From positions 6,286,183 through 6,350,182 of the forward strand of contig NC_133117.1 in the NCBI RefSeq assembly GCF_022965805.1: a stretch of 64,000 nucleotides of DNA, written 5' to 3'. Source of the stretch: Primulina eburnea (lineage: Eukaryota > Streptophyta > Magnoliopsida > Lamiales > Gesneriaceae). The notes under the pieces were generated by a model. That model did no database searches and was not told the origin of the DNA. It saw nothing but the letters and a program-made list of their open reading frames with translations. The translations under genes and the position numbers were made by a program. Positions 1 to 10,921 of the stretch are shown in pieces (within the stretch, counting starts at the first letter, position 1; the number at the start of each line of letters is the position of its first letter).

Positions 1-1607
1 TAAGTTTGCAGAACGTGATCCCAGTTTTTACATTTTTGTGCATATGATATTACTGGAGATAATCCTTGTAGTTCACTATCGATCATTTTCAGTCATGAAT
101 ATTCATTACACTGACAAATTATTTAAGTACTCCCTGTAAAAGTGTAGGACAGAATAATGATTCCATATATAACATGGATGCAGCATCACGTTTTCTTATT
201 TGCCACCTTTCTTATTCAGTTTATTTGTTTTATGCACGCTCTTATTTTTCTAAATGGTATAATTGCCTTTTATAATGTGGAATTGTAATATTCAGGGAAG
301 CCATCAACTGTTTCTAATGGACACGAGGAAGATGAGAAATTGCCAAAATCTGATTTGCTGAAGAATCAAAATGGAAGGGAAATTCTACCACCACCTCCTA
401 GAAAGAACCATATTGATCCAAAAGATAAACAGGTCCCAGCTGCTGTTAGGGAGGAAGAGGAGGATATTTTTGTTGGGGACGGCGTAGATTACTCTATTCC
501 TGGTAAGGATATGAGCCAAAGCCCAATTTCAGAGGACATGGAAGAATCTCCTCGAAATAAGGATAGAACTTCCTACTTCACTGAACCGGCCTATGGTCCA
601 GTTCCTCCCTCTGAACTATCTCATGGCTGGCAACAGACAGTGAGTGCCTTGGGTTTCAGTTTTGCATAAATAGTAACTTTATTATACCTTGTTCACCTTA
701 CTTAAATTTTCTACCCTTCATTTTAAAAGTTCCACTTCTTAAAAGTTGTTTCTTCCTCAGAACGGATATGATGCATTGCAAGCTCAAGCATTGGCTGGTG
801 GCTATCAAGGAGAGTGGCAGGACTACCAATATGCTGAACAACTTGTGTACCCTGAGCAATATCTACAGCAAGAAATTCAGGCATATGAAATGCAAGGTGG
901 ATTAGATGTTCAACTCGAACCACAGTTGATGACTCAGGAAGAGAAGGATAGAGGCTTAGGATCCGTGTTTAAGAGGGACGATCAGCGACTCCAACAACTA
1001 AGGGAGAAAGATGCCCGAGAGAAGGATCCAAATTTTATTTCCGAGAGTTACTCTGAGTGCTACCCGGGTTACCAAGAATATAACCGGGCAATTGTTGACA
1101 GTGATGATGATGATGATTTATCCAAAATGGATATGGGAGGACGAGTAAGTATTTTTCTTCTGTTACCAAATATGAACAGAAATCAACACTACATATATCC
1201 TTGACATTCCCGGGTTCACAAGAAACCTTTTTTATGTGGCTTTATTTCAGCTTTGATTTGTGCAACAAACAGTTCTGATTTTTTTGGGATGGTAAAACAA
1301 GTTCGGAATTTTCTTTTAACTTTTGCAGGCGAAGGGACGACTCCACCGGTGGGACTTTGAGACAGAAGAAGAATGGGCAAAATACAATGAGCAGAAAGAG
1401 GCCATGCCTAAAGCTGCATTCCAGTTTGGTGTGAAGATGCAAGACGGGCGGAAGACCCGAAAACAGAATAGAGATCAGAAACTTAACAACGACCTGCACA
1501 AGATAAACCGAATTCTTGCCAGAAAGAACTCGGAGAAGGGAGAGAGAAACGATGATGGAGGGGTGTACGACGATGACTCTCATCCTGGAAAGAAGCTTAG
1601 AATATGA
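1..1607 (+). CDS. SMU2: RED/SMU2-like spliceosome protein, 3' exons only (partial)
   Basis: Three exons are visible: 296-639, 761-1144 and 1329-1607 (stop TGA 1605-1607). All introns are GT-AG, and the 5' part of the gene lies before the window; 1-295 reads as intron. The second exon has a run of aspartates followed by SKMDMGG. The last exon opens with KGRLHRWDFETEEEWAKY, then a short MPKAAFQFGVKMQDGRKTRK stretch and a basic tail ending KKLRI. These match the conserved RED C-terminal region of the plant SMU2 / animal RED (IK) family. RED works in the nucleus with SMU1 in the activated spliceosome and affects splice-site choice. The first visible exon is acidic and low-complexity (EEEEDIFVGDGVDYSIPG), as expected for the RED middle region. 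Family assignment is firm; the full length cannot be judged. Confidence 0.9.
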
Positions 1608-1984
1608 AGTGCGAAACTATTTTCAGGGTAATATGTTATGCCGAGTTTTTGAGTCGTTTTGTGTAATTTAGCGTTTGGTTCGTGGAAAAAGAGCGGAAAA
1701 TTTGCGTTCTCTTCAATGTTGGTATTGTGTCTGTTTTGGACGGTAAAAATATGGGTTTTTTTTACTTATTTTTAGTGTTATGAATTGTGGTCGAGACGGC
1801 TGTTTATGCGGTAGGTGTCTCTTGAGCACCTTGCTGTGGTTCGGGGCTAACCTGTGGGCAAGGTGGTCAGTGATTTTAAAATATTAGTCATTTTAAAATA
1901 TTTGTCAACTATCGAAGTCAATTAATTTAAAAAAAAAATCAAAATCAATCAATTTAAAAAATTATATATAATAAATAGTATGTC

Positions 1985-2155
1985 TCTTATGAGACAGTTT
2001 CACGAATTTTTTTCTGTAAGACGAGTCAATTTTTTCGATATTCACAACAAAAAGTAAAGTTCTTAACATAAAAAGTAATTTTTTTATGAATGATCTAAAT
2101 AAAATATATGTTTGTCAAAATACGATCTGTGAAACCGTCTCGAACAAGTTTTTGC
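1985..2155 (-). repeat. Palindromic short repeat family, copy 1
   Basis: This is a reverse-orientation, diverged copy of a roughly 170-bp repeat present at least six times in the first 9 kb. The full family reads, in + orientation: a left end TGTGAGACGGTCTCACGGGTC, then TGTGAGACGGATC, a body with ATGAAAAA-TATTACTTTTTATG and TATTGTGAATAT, then GACCCGTCTCACAGATTAAG and a right end GATCCGTGAGACGGTCTCAC. The two ends are inverted copies of each other. No coding capacity is seen. Confidence 0.7.
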
Positions 2156-2733
2156 TTATAATAAAATCAATTTTCACTCTTTTTTTAATATATTTTTGTT
2201 TCTATTGTTTTCCACTATCAGTAATCATTTGTTTAAAATCGTCTCTGGTTGTCGTTATCTTTTACCATTTTAATTATCTTGTTAGTTTATATTTATACAT
2301 TATATGTATTTTGTCTAGATTATATTATATTTTTTGAAGTTTTTTTTAATGTATAAATATTATTTAATTATATATTAAATAAAAAATGATTATTTGTAAA
2401 TACGTTACATGATTATATATAATTATTTATTAAAAATTGTTAAAAAAAATTCAACCATCCAGAAGACGGAGGCGGAAGGGGGTCACTGATCTCTCCATTG
2501 AATATTGTTATTTTTCAATCTTTAGTGAACACAGAAATCCTATTTAGTTTCTCATAACGATTTTTTTAACTCTTGATTTATTATTTTATCATGTAATATA
2601 TTTATATCATCTTATAATTGTAAATTTTTTAAATCATATATAAAAAAAATCGACTGACTAATATTTGTGTGTGCGTGTGTGTATATATATATAAATGAAT
2701 TTTAACCATCAAGATGGATATAATTTTATATAG

Positions 2734-2848
2734 GCAAAAACTTGTGTGAGACGATCTCACGGGTCGTATTTGTGAGACGGATCTCTTATTTTAGGTCATT
2801 TATGAAAAAATATTATTTTTTATGCCACAGATTAAGATCCGTGAGACA

Positions 2849-2850
<2 letters not shown>
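2734..2850 (+). repeat. Palindromic short repeat family, copy 2 (internally deleted)
   Basis: Starts GCAAAAACTTGTGTGAGAC. The middle, including the TATTGTGAATAT part, is missing, so the ATGAAAAA body joins directly to CACAGATTAAGATCCGTGAGACAG. The right-end palindrome is interrupted by a long TA run. Confidence 0.7.

Positions 2851-2905
<55 letters not shown>
2850..2905. repeat. (TA)28 microsatellite
   Basis: Uninterrupted TA dinucleotides over 56 bp. The run begins exactly where the right palindrome of the adjacent short repeat should continue. Confidence 0.95.
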
Positions 2906-2906
<1 letters not shown>

Positions 2907-3024
2907 CACTTGGTAATAAATTTTTAAAGCATTTTCTTAAAAATATATTTTTTTTAAAAAATGAATTTTAACCATCAAGATGGATATAACTCATCAATTA
3001 TTGATTTTAAATATATAATTGTTT

Positions 3025-3248
3025 GGCAAAAACTTGTGTAAGATGGTCTCACGAGTCATATTTGTGAGACGGATCCCTTATTTGTGTCATCTATGAAAAA
3101 GTATTACTTTCTATGCTAAGAGTATTACTTTTTATTGTGGTCATCCATGAAAAGTATTACTTTCTATGCTAAGAGTATTACTTTTTATTGTGAATATCCG
3201 TAGGGTTGATCCGTTTCACGAATTAAGATCCGTGAGACGGTCTCACAT
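3025..3248 (+). repeat. Palindromic short repeat family, copy 3 (internal tandem duplication)
   Basis: A full-length copy with both ends. The phrase CATGAAAAGTATTACTTTCT, with the following TATGCTAAGAGTATTACTTT, occurs twice in tandem inside it, so the copy is about 50 bp longer than the others. Confidence 0.75.
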
Positions 3249-4205
3249 AATACTACTCTAATTGTTTTTGCTTCTAAAAGAATTATTTTTTCACTTTCCA
3301 AAAACAGGAAAAAGGAAATTGAGGTTTATAGTTGATGCTTTATCCTCCGAGTCCAGCAATAAACGTGTCGTTTCAGCCAAAAAGAAAATCCCTTTTCCTT
3401 CACTCAAATTACGACACAATTAGGCGATCTCCTCCTCAATTTTTTATTGATTAATCTTTTACAGTGTGTTTGCCAACATGGAATTGGAGGGAATTTAATG
3501 GGATTTGGAATTACAAATACCATTTTAGTGTGTGGTAAAATGGGATTGATAATCGACGGTTGCAAAATTGGTAGGATTTCGTGGAATTTCATGAGATTTT
3601 AGTTTTATCTCCGTAAACCCTAAATTGAATTGATTGAATTCTGCGATTACGTATTGGCAGCAATTGTTCCGGTAACTAACTCTTTCTTCCTCGCCGCCTT
3701 CTTATTTTATCTAAAAATTTAAAATTTGGTTGTTTTGTAATTTGTGAAGGGAGCAGATTGTTTGAGTTTTTTCCAGCTTCTTGTGTTTATTTCTGCTGAT
3801 GTTATATTTAGTTTGATGGCTCAATTATGCAGCTGCGGTTGTTTTTTTTTTAAAATGTTTCAGGACACTTCACTCTATGCTGTCATAACTAACTTAGCTC
3901 TTTGCTTGCAGTTGCTTTGAAAATGTGTAATATCAGATTCTTGGTTTCATGGGCGATTTGCTTAGAATTGTTATTTTTGCCTTGGTAGCAATCTTGTTTC
4001 TGTAGATGTGCATTTACAACGCTCAACTTGCTTTCTTACATTAGTTTCCATGTTTAACTTTATTAGAAGTACTAGTTTTGCTGGTCTCTTTGGCTTTTGG
4101 TTATTTAGATGATATGCGAGAAATCTTGATGTAATTGCTTATTTTGTTTTCCTATTTCCTTTTTCTTTAGTGCATCGTTGTTGTTTATAGGCTGGTTCGT
4201 GATTT

Positions 4206-7200
4206 ATGGCAGCATCGAATGGGAAAGTCATGTACTCTTCTATTTCGAATGTAGAAAGGGGAAATAAAAAAATCACATTTGTAGATGACTTCGATGATGA
4301 TCCCTGGTCTGCTGCGCCTGAAGGGCCAAACATGGAGGGCTTGAGTAAAAAAGTATCATATCCATTGCCACATGGTTCTGATGATTTTATGGATGAGGGG
4401 TATGACTCTGGTGAGGATAGATACACCCTTGTGCGTCACAGTGGCACCCCTGAGGTGAACCTAAGGAATGTATTGAATGGGATGTTTGCTATCCTGACAG
4501 GGCGTAATAAAGACTTTTCCAATCTCAGCAACAGCTCAAATGTTTCGTTTCTCGGCTCTTCAAATAATGGAGAGACATTCTTGCACCCTTCAGTTTACAT
4601 ACCAAGTGCTCCCCCACTTCTTGAACAGAATGCTTTTGATTGTAATGCTTATAAAGAAATTTTAGAAGCCGAACCACCTGAATGGCTTCCAGACAGCTCC
4701 ACAACAGTTTGTATGCAGTGCAATACTCCATTTACGGCTTTGACTAGAGGAAGACACCATTGTCGCTTTTGTGGACGTATCTTTTGTAGAGCGTGCTCAA
4801 AAGGCAGGTGCTTATTACCAGCTAAGTTTAGGGAGAGGAATCCACAGAGGGTGTGTGACACCTGCTACGATAGGCTTGATCCATTGCAGGGTGTTTTAAT
4901 CAACACCATTGGCAACGCTGTACAGGTTGCGAAGCATGATGTATCGGATTGGACTTGCTCAAGAGGATGGATTAACCTTCCACTGGGTTTGTCCATGGAG
5001 CATGAAATATATAAGTCGGCGAATACATTGAGGAGCTTTTGCCAGGTTCAGTTCCCATGCTTTTACATACTTTCTCGTAAGTTAATGGTTGTATTAATTT
5101 ACAGACAAACCTCGAGTTACCAATTGTTGCAACCACATTATGTTCTAATACAAAATCCACGGGATAGAATAATATAAGGATTAAGAACCTACCAGAAAGA
5201 TTTAAATTAAGAAATATAGTTGAAAATGACAAATAAATAAAGAAAATTATTATGATTTATGATAGAACCCTTGAACAGATCAGGATTTTCCTCAAAAGCA
5301 GTAGCTGTTGTTGAAACTTCCCCTAGCATTGGTAGAGTCCTGAAAGATGATAAAAATAATAACATGCTCTCAAATCCAAAATAAACTCTAACCTACCCTA
5401 AGGTGGCTTTCAAAACCCTAATGGACCTGCAGTTGGGCTGAAAACAATTTAATGTTTATGAGTGACCATCTGTATAAATTGAAATCAAATTGTATATTGC
5501 ACAGACTGCTAGATTGAACCCTGAGAAGTCAATTCCTGCTGCTGTTTTAAGAGGAGCGAGAGGTTTAGCTATCCTAACAGTTGCAAAAGCTGGAGTGCTA
5601 CTTACATACAAATTTGGAACAGGATTAGTTGTCGCTAGGAGGTCAGATGGGTCGTGGTCTGCACCATCTGCTGTACTTTCTGTTGGTTTGGGATGGGGTG
5701 CCCAGGTATTAACAAAAGTTGTTGTTATTATTGAAATAAGAAATATCTTACGTGAAAAATTCGATTAAATCTGAACAGTCTTTTTCTCAAATGCCGCTTC
5801 AGTAATAATTGAATATGGTAAAGAGGATTTGGATGCACGAGTTGTGGCATTGTTCTTGGTAATTGGACTTAGATGGTGTTTTGTTCAGCTTATAAGATAT
5901 TCAAAACAACTTACAAGTTGTTTGAGAGTTTATAAGTTCTTAAAAGTTGTTTGGTAAATATTTTAAAAATGATCTTATAAATAGTTGAAATAAGCTATTT
6001 GACATTAAAAAATTTGGGGTACCTCAACTTATTTCAAAAGATATTATTTGAATAACTTTGAAAGGCCGAATTGTCCTTATTAATTTTATCATGTCTCAAA
6101 TATACTCTCATATGATATATCCAGCAAAATTAATTTTAAAACTATATGTAACAGTAATAATTTGATTTGACTTTTTTTATGATAATAATATTATTTTAGA
6201 AAAAATAACTATTTATTTTTATAATATCACTTCCTTTTTGGTAATTATTATATAAAAAACTTATAATACAAAATCTATCAACAACTTAAGTTTCGTTGTC
6301 TTATTTTGTACAAACACTTTAACAACTTATTTGACATCACTGCTTATGAGCTCCTAAAACAACTTATAAAATATAAAAGCTTATAAGATGTTTAAATAAG
6401 TTTAGTTAAACATCCTTTTAATCCAGCTCTTTCATTATGATATCCTACTAATTTGCATTTCTCATTTATTAAAACTTGATAAGTTGCTAGTATGCCAAAA
6501 TGGACTTCTGTTTTTGAAGTGAATGGCTGTTCATTTGGATATGCAAGTTGTGTCACCTCTAGTTACTGCAGACTTTTATGTGATTACAGGTTGGGGGTGA
6601 ACTCGTGGATTTCATTATTGTCCTACGTGACCATGACGCTGTGAAAACATTTTGTAGTCGCGTGCATTTTTCTCTTGGTGCTGGTTGCAGTGCTGCAGCT
6701 GGACCGATAGGGAGAGTTTTAGAAGCAGATCTGCGAGCTGGAGATAAAGGTTCTGGCATGTGCTACACGTATAGTTGTAGTAAAGGTACAATGTTCTTGA
6801 TTATACTCTTGTGGATTTTTCAAATAGCTGAATGTCAAAATCATGGTGTTTTTTTGTTCTTAAACTGAATTTATGTTGCTACTCTCATTCAGAGCGATGA
6901 TTCCTGATGAAGGATAGAACAAATAATAACCTATCTTTTGTTGATTAACAAGTAAAAGCCATTGCATGTAACTCTTTTAAGAACTAATAGTGTCGTGAGG
7001 GAATTTTGGATCAGAAGCATGATGTTTTATGACATTGCTAGCATATTTTGATAACTGGTGGTTGTACATCGCAACTTGATGATTGGTCTCTTGCTTTCTT
7101 GTCCTTTCCATTTTCTTTTACGTATTCTGATAATGAAATACACTGGAAACTGGCATATTCATGTACTAATTTATTTTCGGATTAGTAGATGTTCAAACCT

Positions 7201-7521
7201 TTTCACTAAATTATCAGTGCAACCATTATTTGTGGAACATTAATTTCTACCTAAATCTTCACTCTATTGGCGAGTTCTCGACTCTTTCAGAGAAAAAACA
7301 GTTGAATGAAACGTGTATTTGGTGTGGGTATGTCAGGTGCTTTTGTGGGTGTCTCACTTGAAGGGAACATTGTTGCCACAAAAATGGATACAAATCTTCG
7401 CTTCTACGGTGATCCATATCTCACTACTGCTGATATTCTACTTGGGACAGTGGACAGACCAAAGGCCGCTGAACCATTATATGCTTCTCTTAGCGACCTT
7501 TACTCTAAATTGCAATGCTAG
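4206..7521 (+). CDS. FYVE zinc finger plus SYLF domain protein
   Basis: Four coding exons: 4206-5045, 5505-5705, 6590-6785 and 7337-7521 (stop TAG). All introns are GT-AG and the predicted length is 473 aa. A 5' UTR intron is likely (donor near 3671, acceptor at 4190). Residues 1-155 are acidic and disordered. A FYVE finger spans about 159-225, with WLPD, paired cysteines, the signature RGRHHCR and RVC; FYVE fingers bind phosphatidylinositol 3-phosphate on endosomes. The SYLF (DUF500/Ysc84) domain spans about 268-470, with NPEKSIP, GLAILTVAKAG, GLGWGAQ, HFSLGAGCSAAAGP and FYGDPY; it is a lipid/actin-binding module. This matches the plant FYVE-SYLF family (Arabidopsis At1g29800 / At3g43230 type). 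The start is the first ATG after the likely UTR acceptor and gives the conserved MAASNGK-type opening. The role in endosomal trafficking is inferred from domains. Confidence 0.9.
5872..6425. mobile_element. Putative hAT-type MITE in FYVE gene intron 2
   Basis: This part of the 884-bp second intron is AT-rich and full of ACTTATAAG/CTTATAAG words. The left side reads GGTGTTTTGTTCAGCTTATA. The right side, read on the other strand, gives GGATGTTTAACTAAACTTAT, then CATCTTATAAGC. These diverged inverted ends and the TTATAAGTTGTTTTAGGAGC phrase match a common plant hAT-like MITE type. I could not find a convincing target duplication, so the ends are approximate. Confidence 0.4.
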
Positions 7522-7930
7522 TTCCATCTGCTTATTCAAATATGCAGCCTTTATAAGGTGAGAACTTGGTAAAAATGTCGCGCAATTATGCCTGTGTGCG
7601 TGTGTTGAATCTCACTTTGCAACTATTGTGAATATTGTTGTTATTCCCATGTGATATTCCTAAAGGTTAGCTACAGGGTAAAGGTTCGAATACTTGTATA
7701 TATATAAGAAATGATATATTTGTGTTTCATGATTATCAAAGAAGAAGTTCTACTGACTACTGTCTATCTGCAGGAACCAATTTGCTAAGTTGTGCACTAT
7801 GATTTGTTTTCTAGTACTTGTGTAAGAAATTAAGGAATTTTTTTTTTAATGAAACTGTTTGGGAAAATTATTCTGTGCAATAATTTAATGAGAATATAAT
7901 GTGAATTCTGAATTATTATTGAATGTGTCT

Positions 7931-8102
7931 CATTTGAGACCGTCTCACGGATCCTAATCTGTGAGACGGGTCAACCCTATTCATATTCACAATAAAAAGT
8001 AATATTCTTAGCATAAAAGATAATATTTTTTCATAGATGATCCTATTAAGAGATCTGTCTCACAAATATGATCCGTGAGATCGTCTCACACAAGTTTTTG
8101 CC
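7931..8102 (-). repeat. Palindromic short repeat family, copy 4
   Basis: Reverse orientation, about 172 bp, with both ends: GAGACCGTCTCACGGATC on the left and GATCGTCTCACACAAGTTTT on the right. It sits 36 bp from copy 5 in the same orientation. Confidence 0.8.
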
Positions 8103-8137
8103 ATTATTTTTTGAGGGAGGAGCTTTTTCCCACGAGT

Positions 8138-8313
8138 AGGTCTCTTGTGAGACGGTCTCACGGATCTTAATATGTGAGACGGATCAACTCTACCGATATT
8201 CACAATAAAAGTAATACTCTTAGAATAAAAAATAATATTTTTTATGGATGACCCAAATAAGATATCTGTCTCACAAAATATTATCCGTGAGATCGTTTCA
8301 CACAAATTTTTGT
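8138..8313 (-). repeat. Palindromic short repeat family, copy 5
   Basis: Reverse orientation, about 176 bp. The left end keeps the perfect palindrome GTGAGACGGTCTCAC. The body contains TATTCACAATAAA and GTAATACTCTTAG as in the other copies. Confidence 0.85.
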
Positions 8314-8550
8314 CTTTTCTCACACCTGAAAAAATCTGAACCCCAGAAACTCGACCAGACGTCTACCTCTACTAGAATCATTGAACAATCAATTCTAAAT
8401 TATTTGATTGTATAGGTTGGTGATAAAATTTGGCTCAATTTTTTTTCTAGGTTCTTATCTACCAGATACAGCTAAAAAAATCAATTCAAGGCTAAAATAT
8501 TTTTTATTGGAGATATCTAAATTTGCACATATAACATAAATAAATTAGTA

Positions 8551-8732
8551 GGTAAAAACTTGTGTGAGACGGTTCTACGGGTCGTATTCGTGAGACGGAT
8601 TTTTTATTTGGGTTATCCATGAAAAAATATTACTTTTTATGCTAAAAGTATTATTATTTATTGTGAATATAGGTAGAATTGACATGTTTCACAGATTAAG
8701 ATCCGTGAGACTGTCTCATATGAGATCCACTC
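8551..8732 (+). repeat. Palindromic short repeat family, copy 6
   Basis: Forward orientation, about 180 bp. It opens GGTAAAAACTTGTGTGAGAC and closes GATCCGTGAGACTGTCTCAT. One palindrome arm is mutated (GGTTCTAC), so it is older or more diverged than copy 5. Confidence 0.8.
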
Positions 8733-9077
8733 AAATTAATATGCGACTTACCTTGCGTTGTCTTGAGCACAATGGGAATCTGTCATTACCCTTTCGTATC
8801 TTTTTCCAAATAAAATCTTTGGAAAGTTGTATTCGAATTCTAATTCTTCATATTTTGAAAATCAATATGTCAAAAAAAGAAATTTATAGGCTTAACATTT
8901 CCCCCATCCTCCTATTAGTTCATCTTGTCTTTCAGTTTCTATACAACAACAGTTAAGCAGTTTTATCTCACTAATGAGGTCGATGATTTTTTTGAGAAGT
9001 TGAGTTAATAAAGATATAATGAAATATTCGTAGTTAAAAGAATTGAAAGAATTTAGTCATTTACAATCGACGATATA

Positions 9078-9302
9078 TAAAGGGTGCATTTGGACGAAAG
9101 AATTTGATGAACTTGGATTTCAAAATTTTAATCTACATACACTGAACATACTCTGATGATTTTTGAATATATGGATTTGAAATTCTTTGGTTTTCATTTT
9201 TAGTTGATTTTTTTTATTAATTGACAATGGATTTTAAATTCATAGTTCGTTGAGTCATTTGAGATCTATTTATTCTTACTGATTCTTTATCCAAGCGTAA
9301 TC
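9078..9302. mobile_element. Probable MITE
   Basis: The left end reads GGGTGCATTTGGACGAAAGA and the right end, on the other strand, GATTACGCTTGGATAAAGAA. These are imperfect inverted repeats sharing TTGGA-AAAGAAT around an AT-rich body of about 180 bp. No target duplication was recognised, so the call rests on the ends alone. Confidence 0.35.
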
Positions 9303-10921
9303 ATTTAATCCCAAAAACATATATAAAAGAAATGAATAATCTGATGGATCTTGTGGTCACGAATATTTCCTTAAAAATTATTCTATATATATATTTTATA
9401 ATAATTCAATATTTAAAATTAGTTATTTATAAAATATTAATTACCCACACACATATATATAGACATACACTAATAGTTAATTTTCCACGATATTGTGAAA
9501 TTTCAATATTGCATTTCATGACATTTACTTGTATTTTTTTCAAAACTTTGGCCAAAATTTTATAGACTTTAAAATATTCCAAAATTTCAACATTGTGGGG
9601 AAAAATTTATTCATAAAAAATTTATACTAATTTTTTTTTTATAACTTTACAACCTACAAGCATTATCTTTCGATACACACTGGGTAAACTCCTAGATTAT
9701 AACAATATCTTGCAAACTACATTAATCAAGTAAATGATACCTAATTTTATTATTATTAAATACCAAATTTTGATTAGATCTAATCACGGGCTGGTCCGGG
9801 TCTTGTCCTATCGCGGACCTGGCTTCAGGCATCCTCGGTGCCCGAAAATGCTTCTACTACATTGATTTCTCCTAAGCAATACAAGAAGATTTCGGAAAGC
9901 AATGTCTGCTTATTTTCTAATGGTGCCAGACCAGTGTTCTTCCACGACGATACTGCACAGTGACTCTCAATCAGACCTAGCTGAAGAAAACATACATTAA
10001 AAGGTGCCTACATAATCAGAGAACTTTCATTTGAACCTTGGTACGTCAAGTAAGTTTCGGTGGGATCTTTTTTTGCCCGATAATTTTCTGTAAATGCATA
10101 GATGCCAAAATGTCTCCGGTATCAATTGAAATATAGTTCCTGTTTTGCATGCAAATAATTTCTTACAAAACATTTCTCGATGGCATGGGGTTCCGATTTC
10201 TCCTTCCATTTTGACTTTTGCTTCTTTTTGTGCTGTCAATCTAAAGCCTGTTGCATGTAACTTAAGAAACACTTTCATATTAATCCTAACCAGTTGCATC
10301 GAGAATTTAAGTGCATATCATCGACGAGAACGTTGCAACCTTAAAAATGATAAATAGTAATAATAATAACAATAATAATAATAATAATAAGAGGTTTACA
10401 AAGTTTTTTTTAAAAAAAAGAAGAAGAGAGATTTACCCTCTGATACACGGGATTGCACAAATTATCCAAGAGCTTGACACTGGCAAGTGATTTTAAAAGT
10501 AGAATATTACATGAAAAATCTTTGAATTCATGCATAGTTGGCTTAAGAATTTAAATTCATCACTCTAAATGGGACCAATGCATCAAAATTTACTCTTGCT
10601 CTTCTTTTACTACTTATATTTCACTGCGTATAAAACGCTTCAGATTGAATAGCCAATCAAACCAAGCATGGTTCTCGCCCTTGCTTGAAACGAATTCATT
10701 AGTTTCAAAAAACAGTATTAGGATTCATGTCCAATTGGACCTAAAGACGATCTCGAAGCTCTTTGCATCTACAAATTCGCCATTTTAAGTTTACACACTA
10801 AATAATGAGTAAATCCTGTTTCGCAATTTCGTTAATCTACAAAATCAGGTGATACATTGGACAACTTGAAACATGGCCTAAAATGAATCGAAACATGGCA
10901 TCTTCAAACCTTCTAACTGCA

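Larger units (their letters stand above)
1608..3660. other. AT-rich intergenic spacer with repeats
   Basis: This holds the 3' UTR of the SMU2-like gene (about 1608-1870) and then AT-rich spacer. No coding sequence is credible here. It contains three copies of the palindromic short repeat family, a 56-bp TA run, and a duplicated segment: the phrase TTTTAACCATCAAGATGGAT occurs near 2699 and 2965, each followed by a repeat copy. Around 3466-3600 there is a GGAATTGGAGGGAATTT-type stretch that looks MITE-like, without clear ends. Confidence 0.6.
7522..10900. other. Intergenic spacer between the FYVE gene and COG3 3' end
   Basis: Contains the 3' UTR of the FYVE-SYLF gene, three palindromic short repeats (7931-8732), a probable MITE near 9078-9302, AT-rich DNA, an imperfect AAT/ATA microsatellite at 10357-10391 and, next to the COG3 stop, possible COG3 3' UTR. 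One 90-codon reverse-strand open frame (10027-10299) is unexplained. No gene is called here. Confidence 0.6.

Noticed and set aside
2086..2337. Hydrophobic 83-codon open frame
   Set aside because: AT-rich DNA translated as Phe/Ile/Leu/Tyr; overlaps a short repeat copy and has no conserved motif.
8060..8956. Open frames of 87 and 105 codons on both strands
   Set aside because: They run through copies of the palindromic repeat family and have no conserved features.
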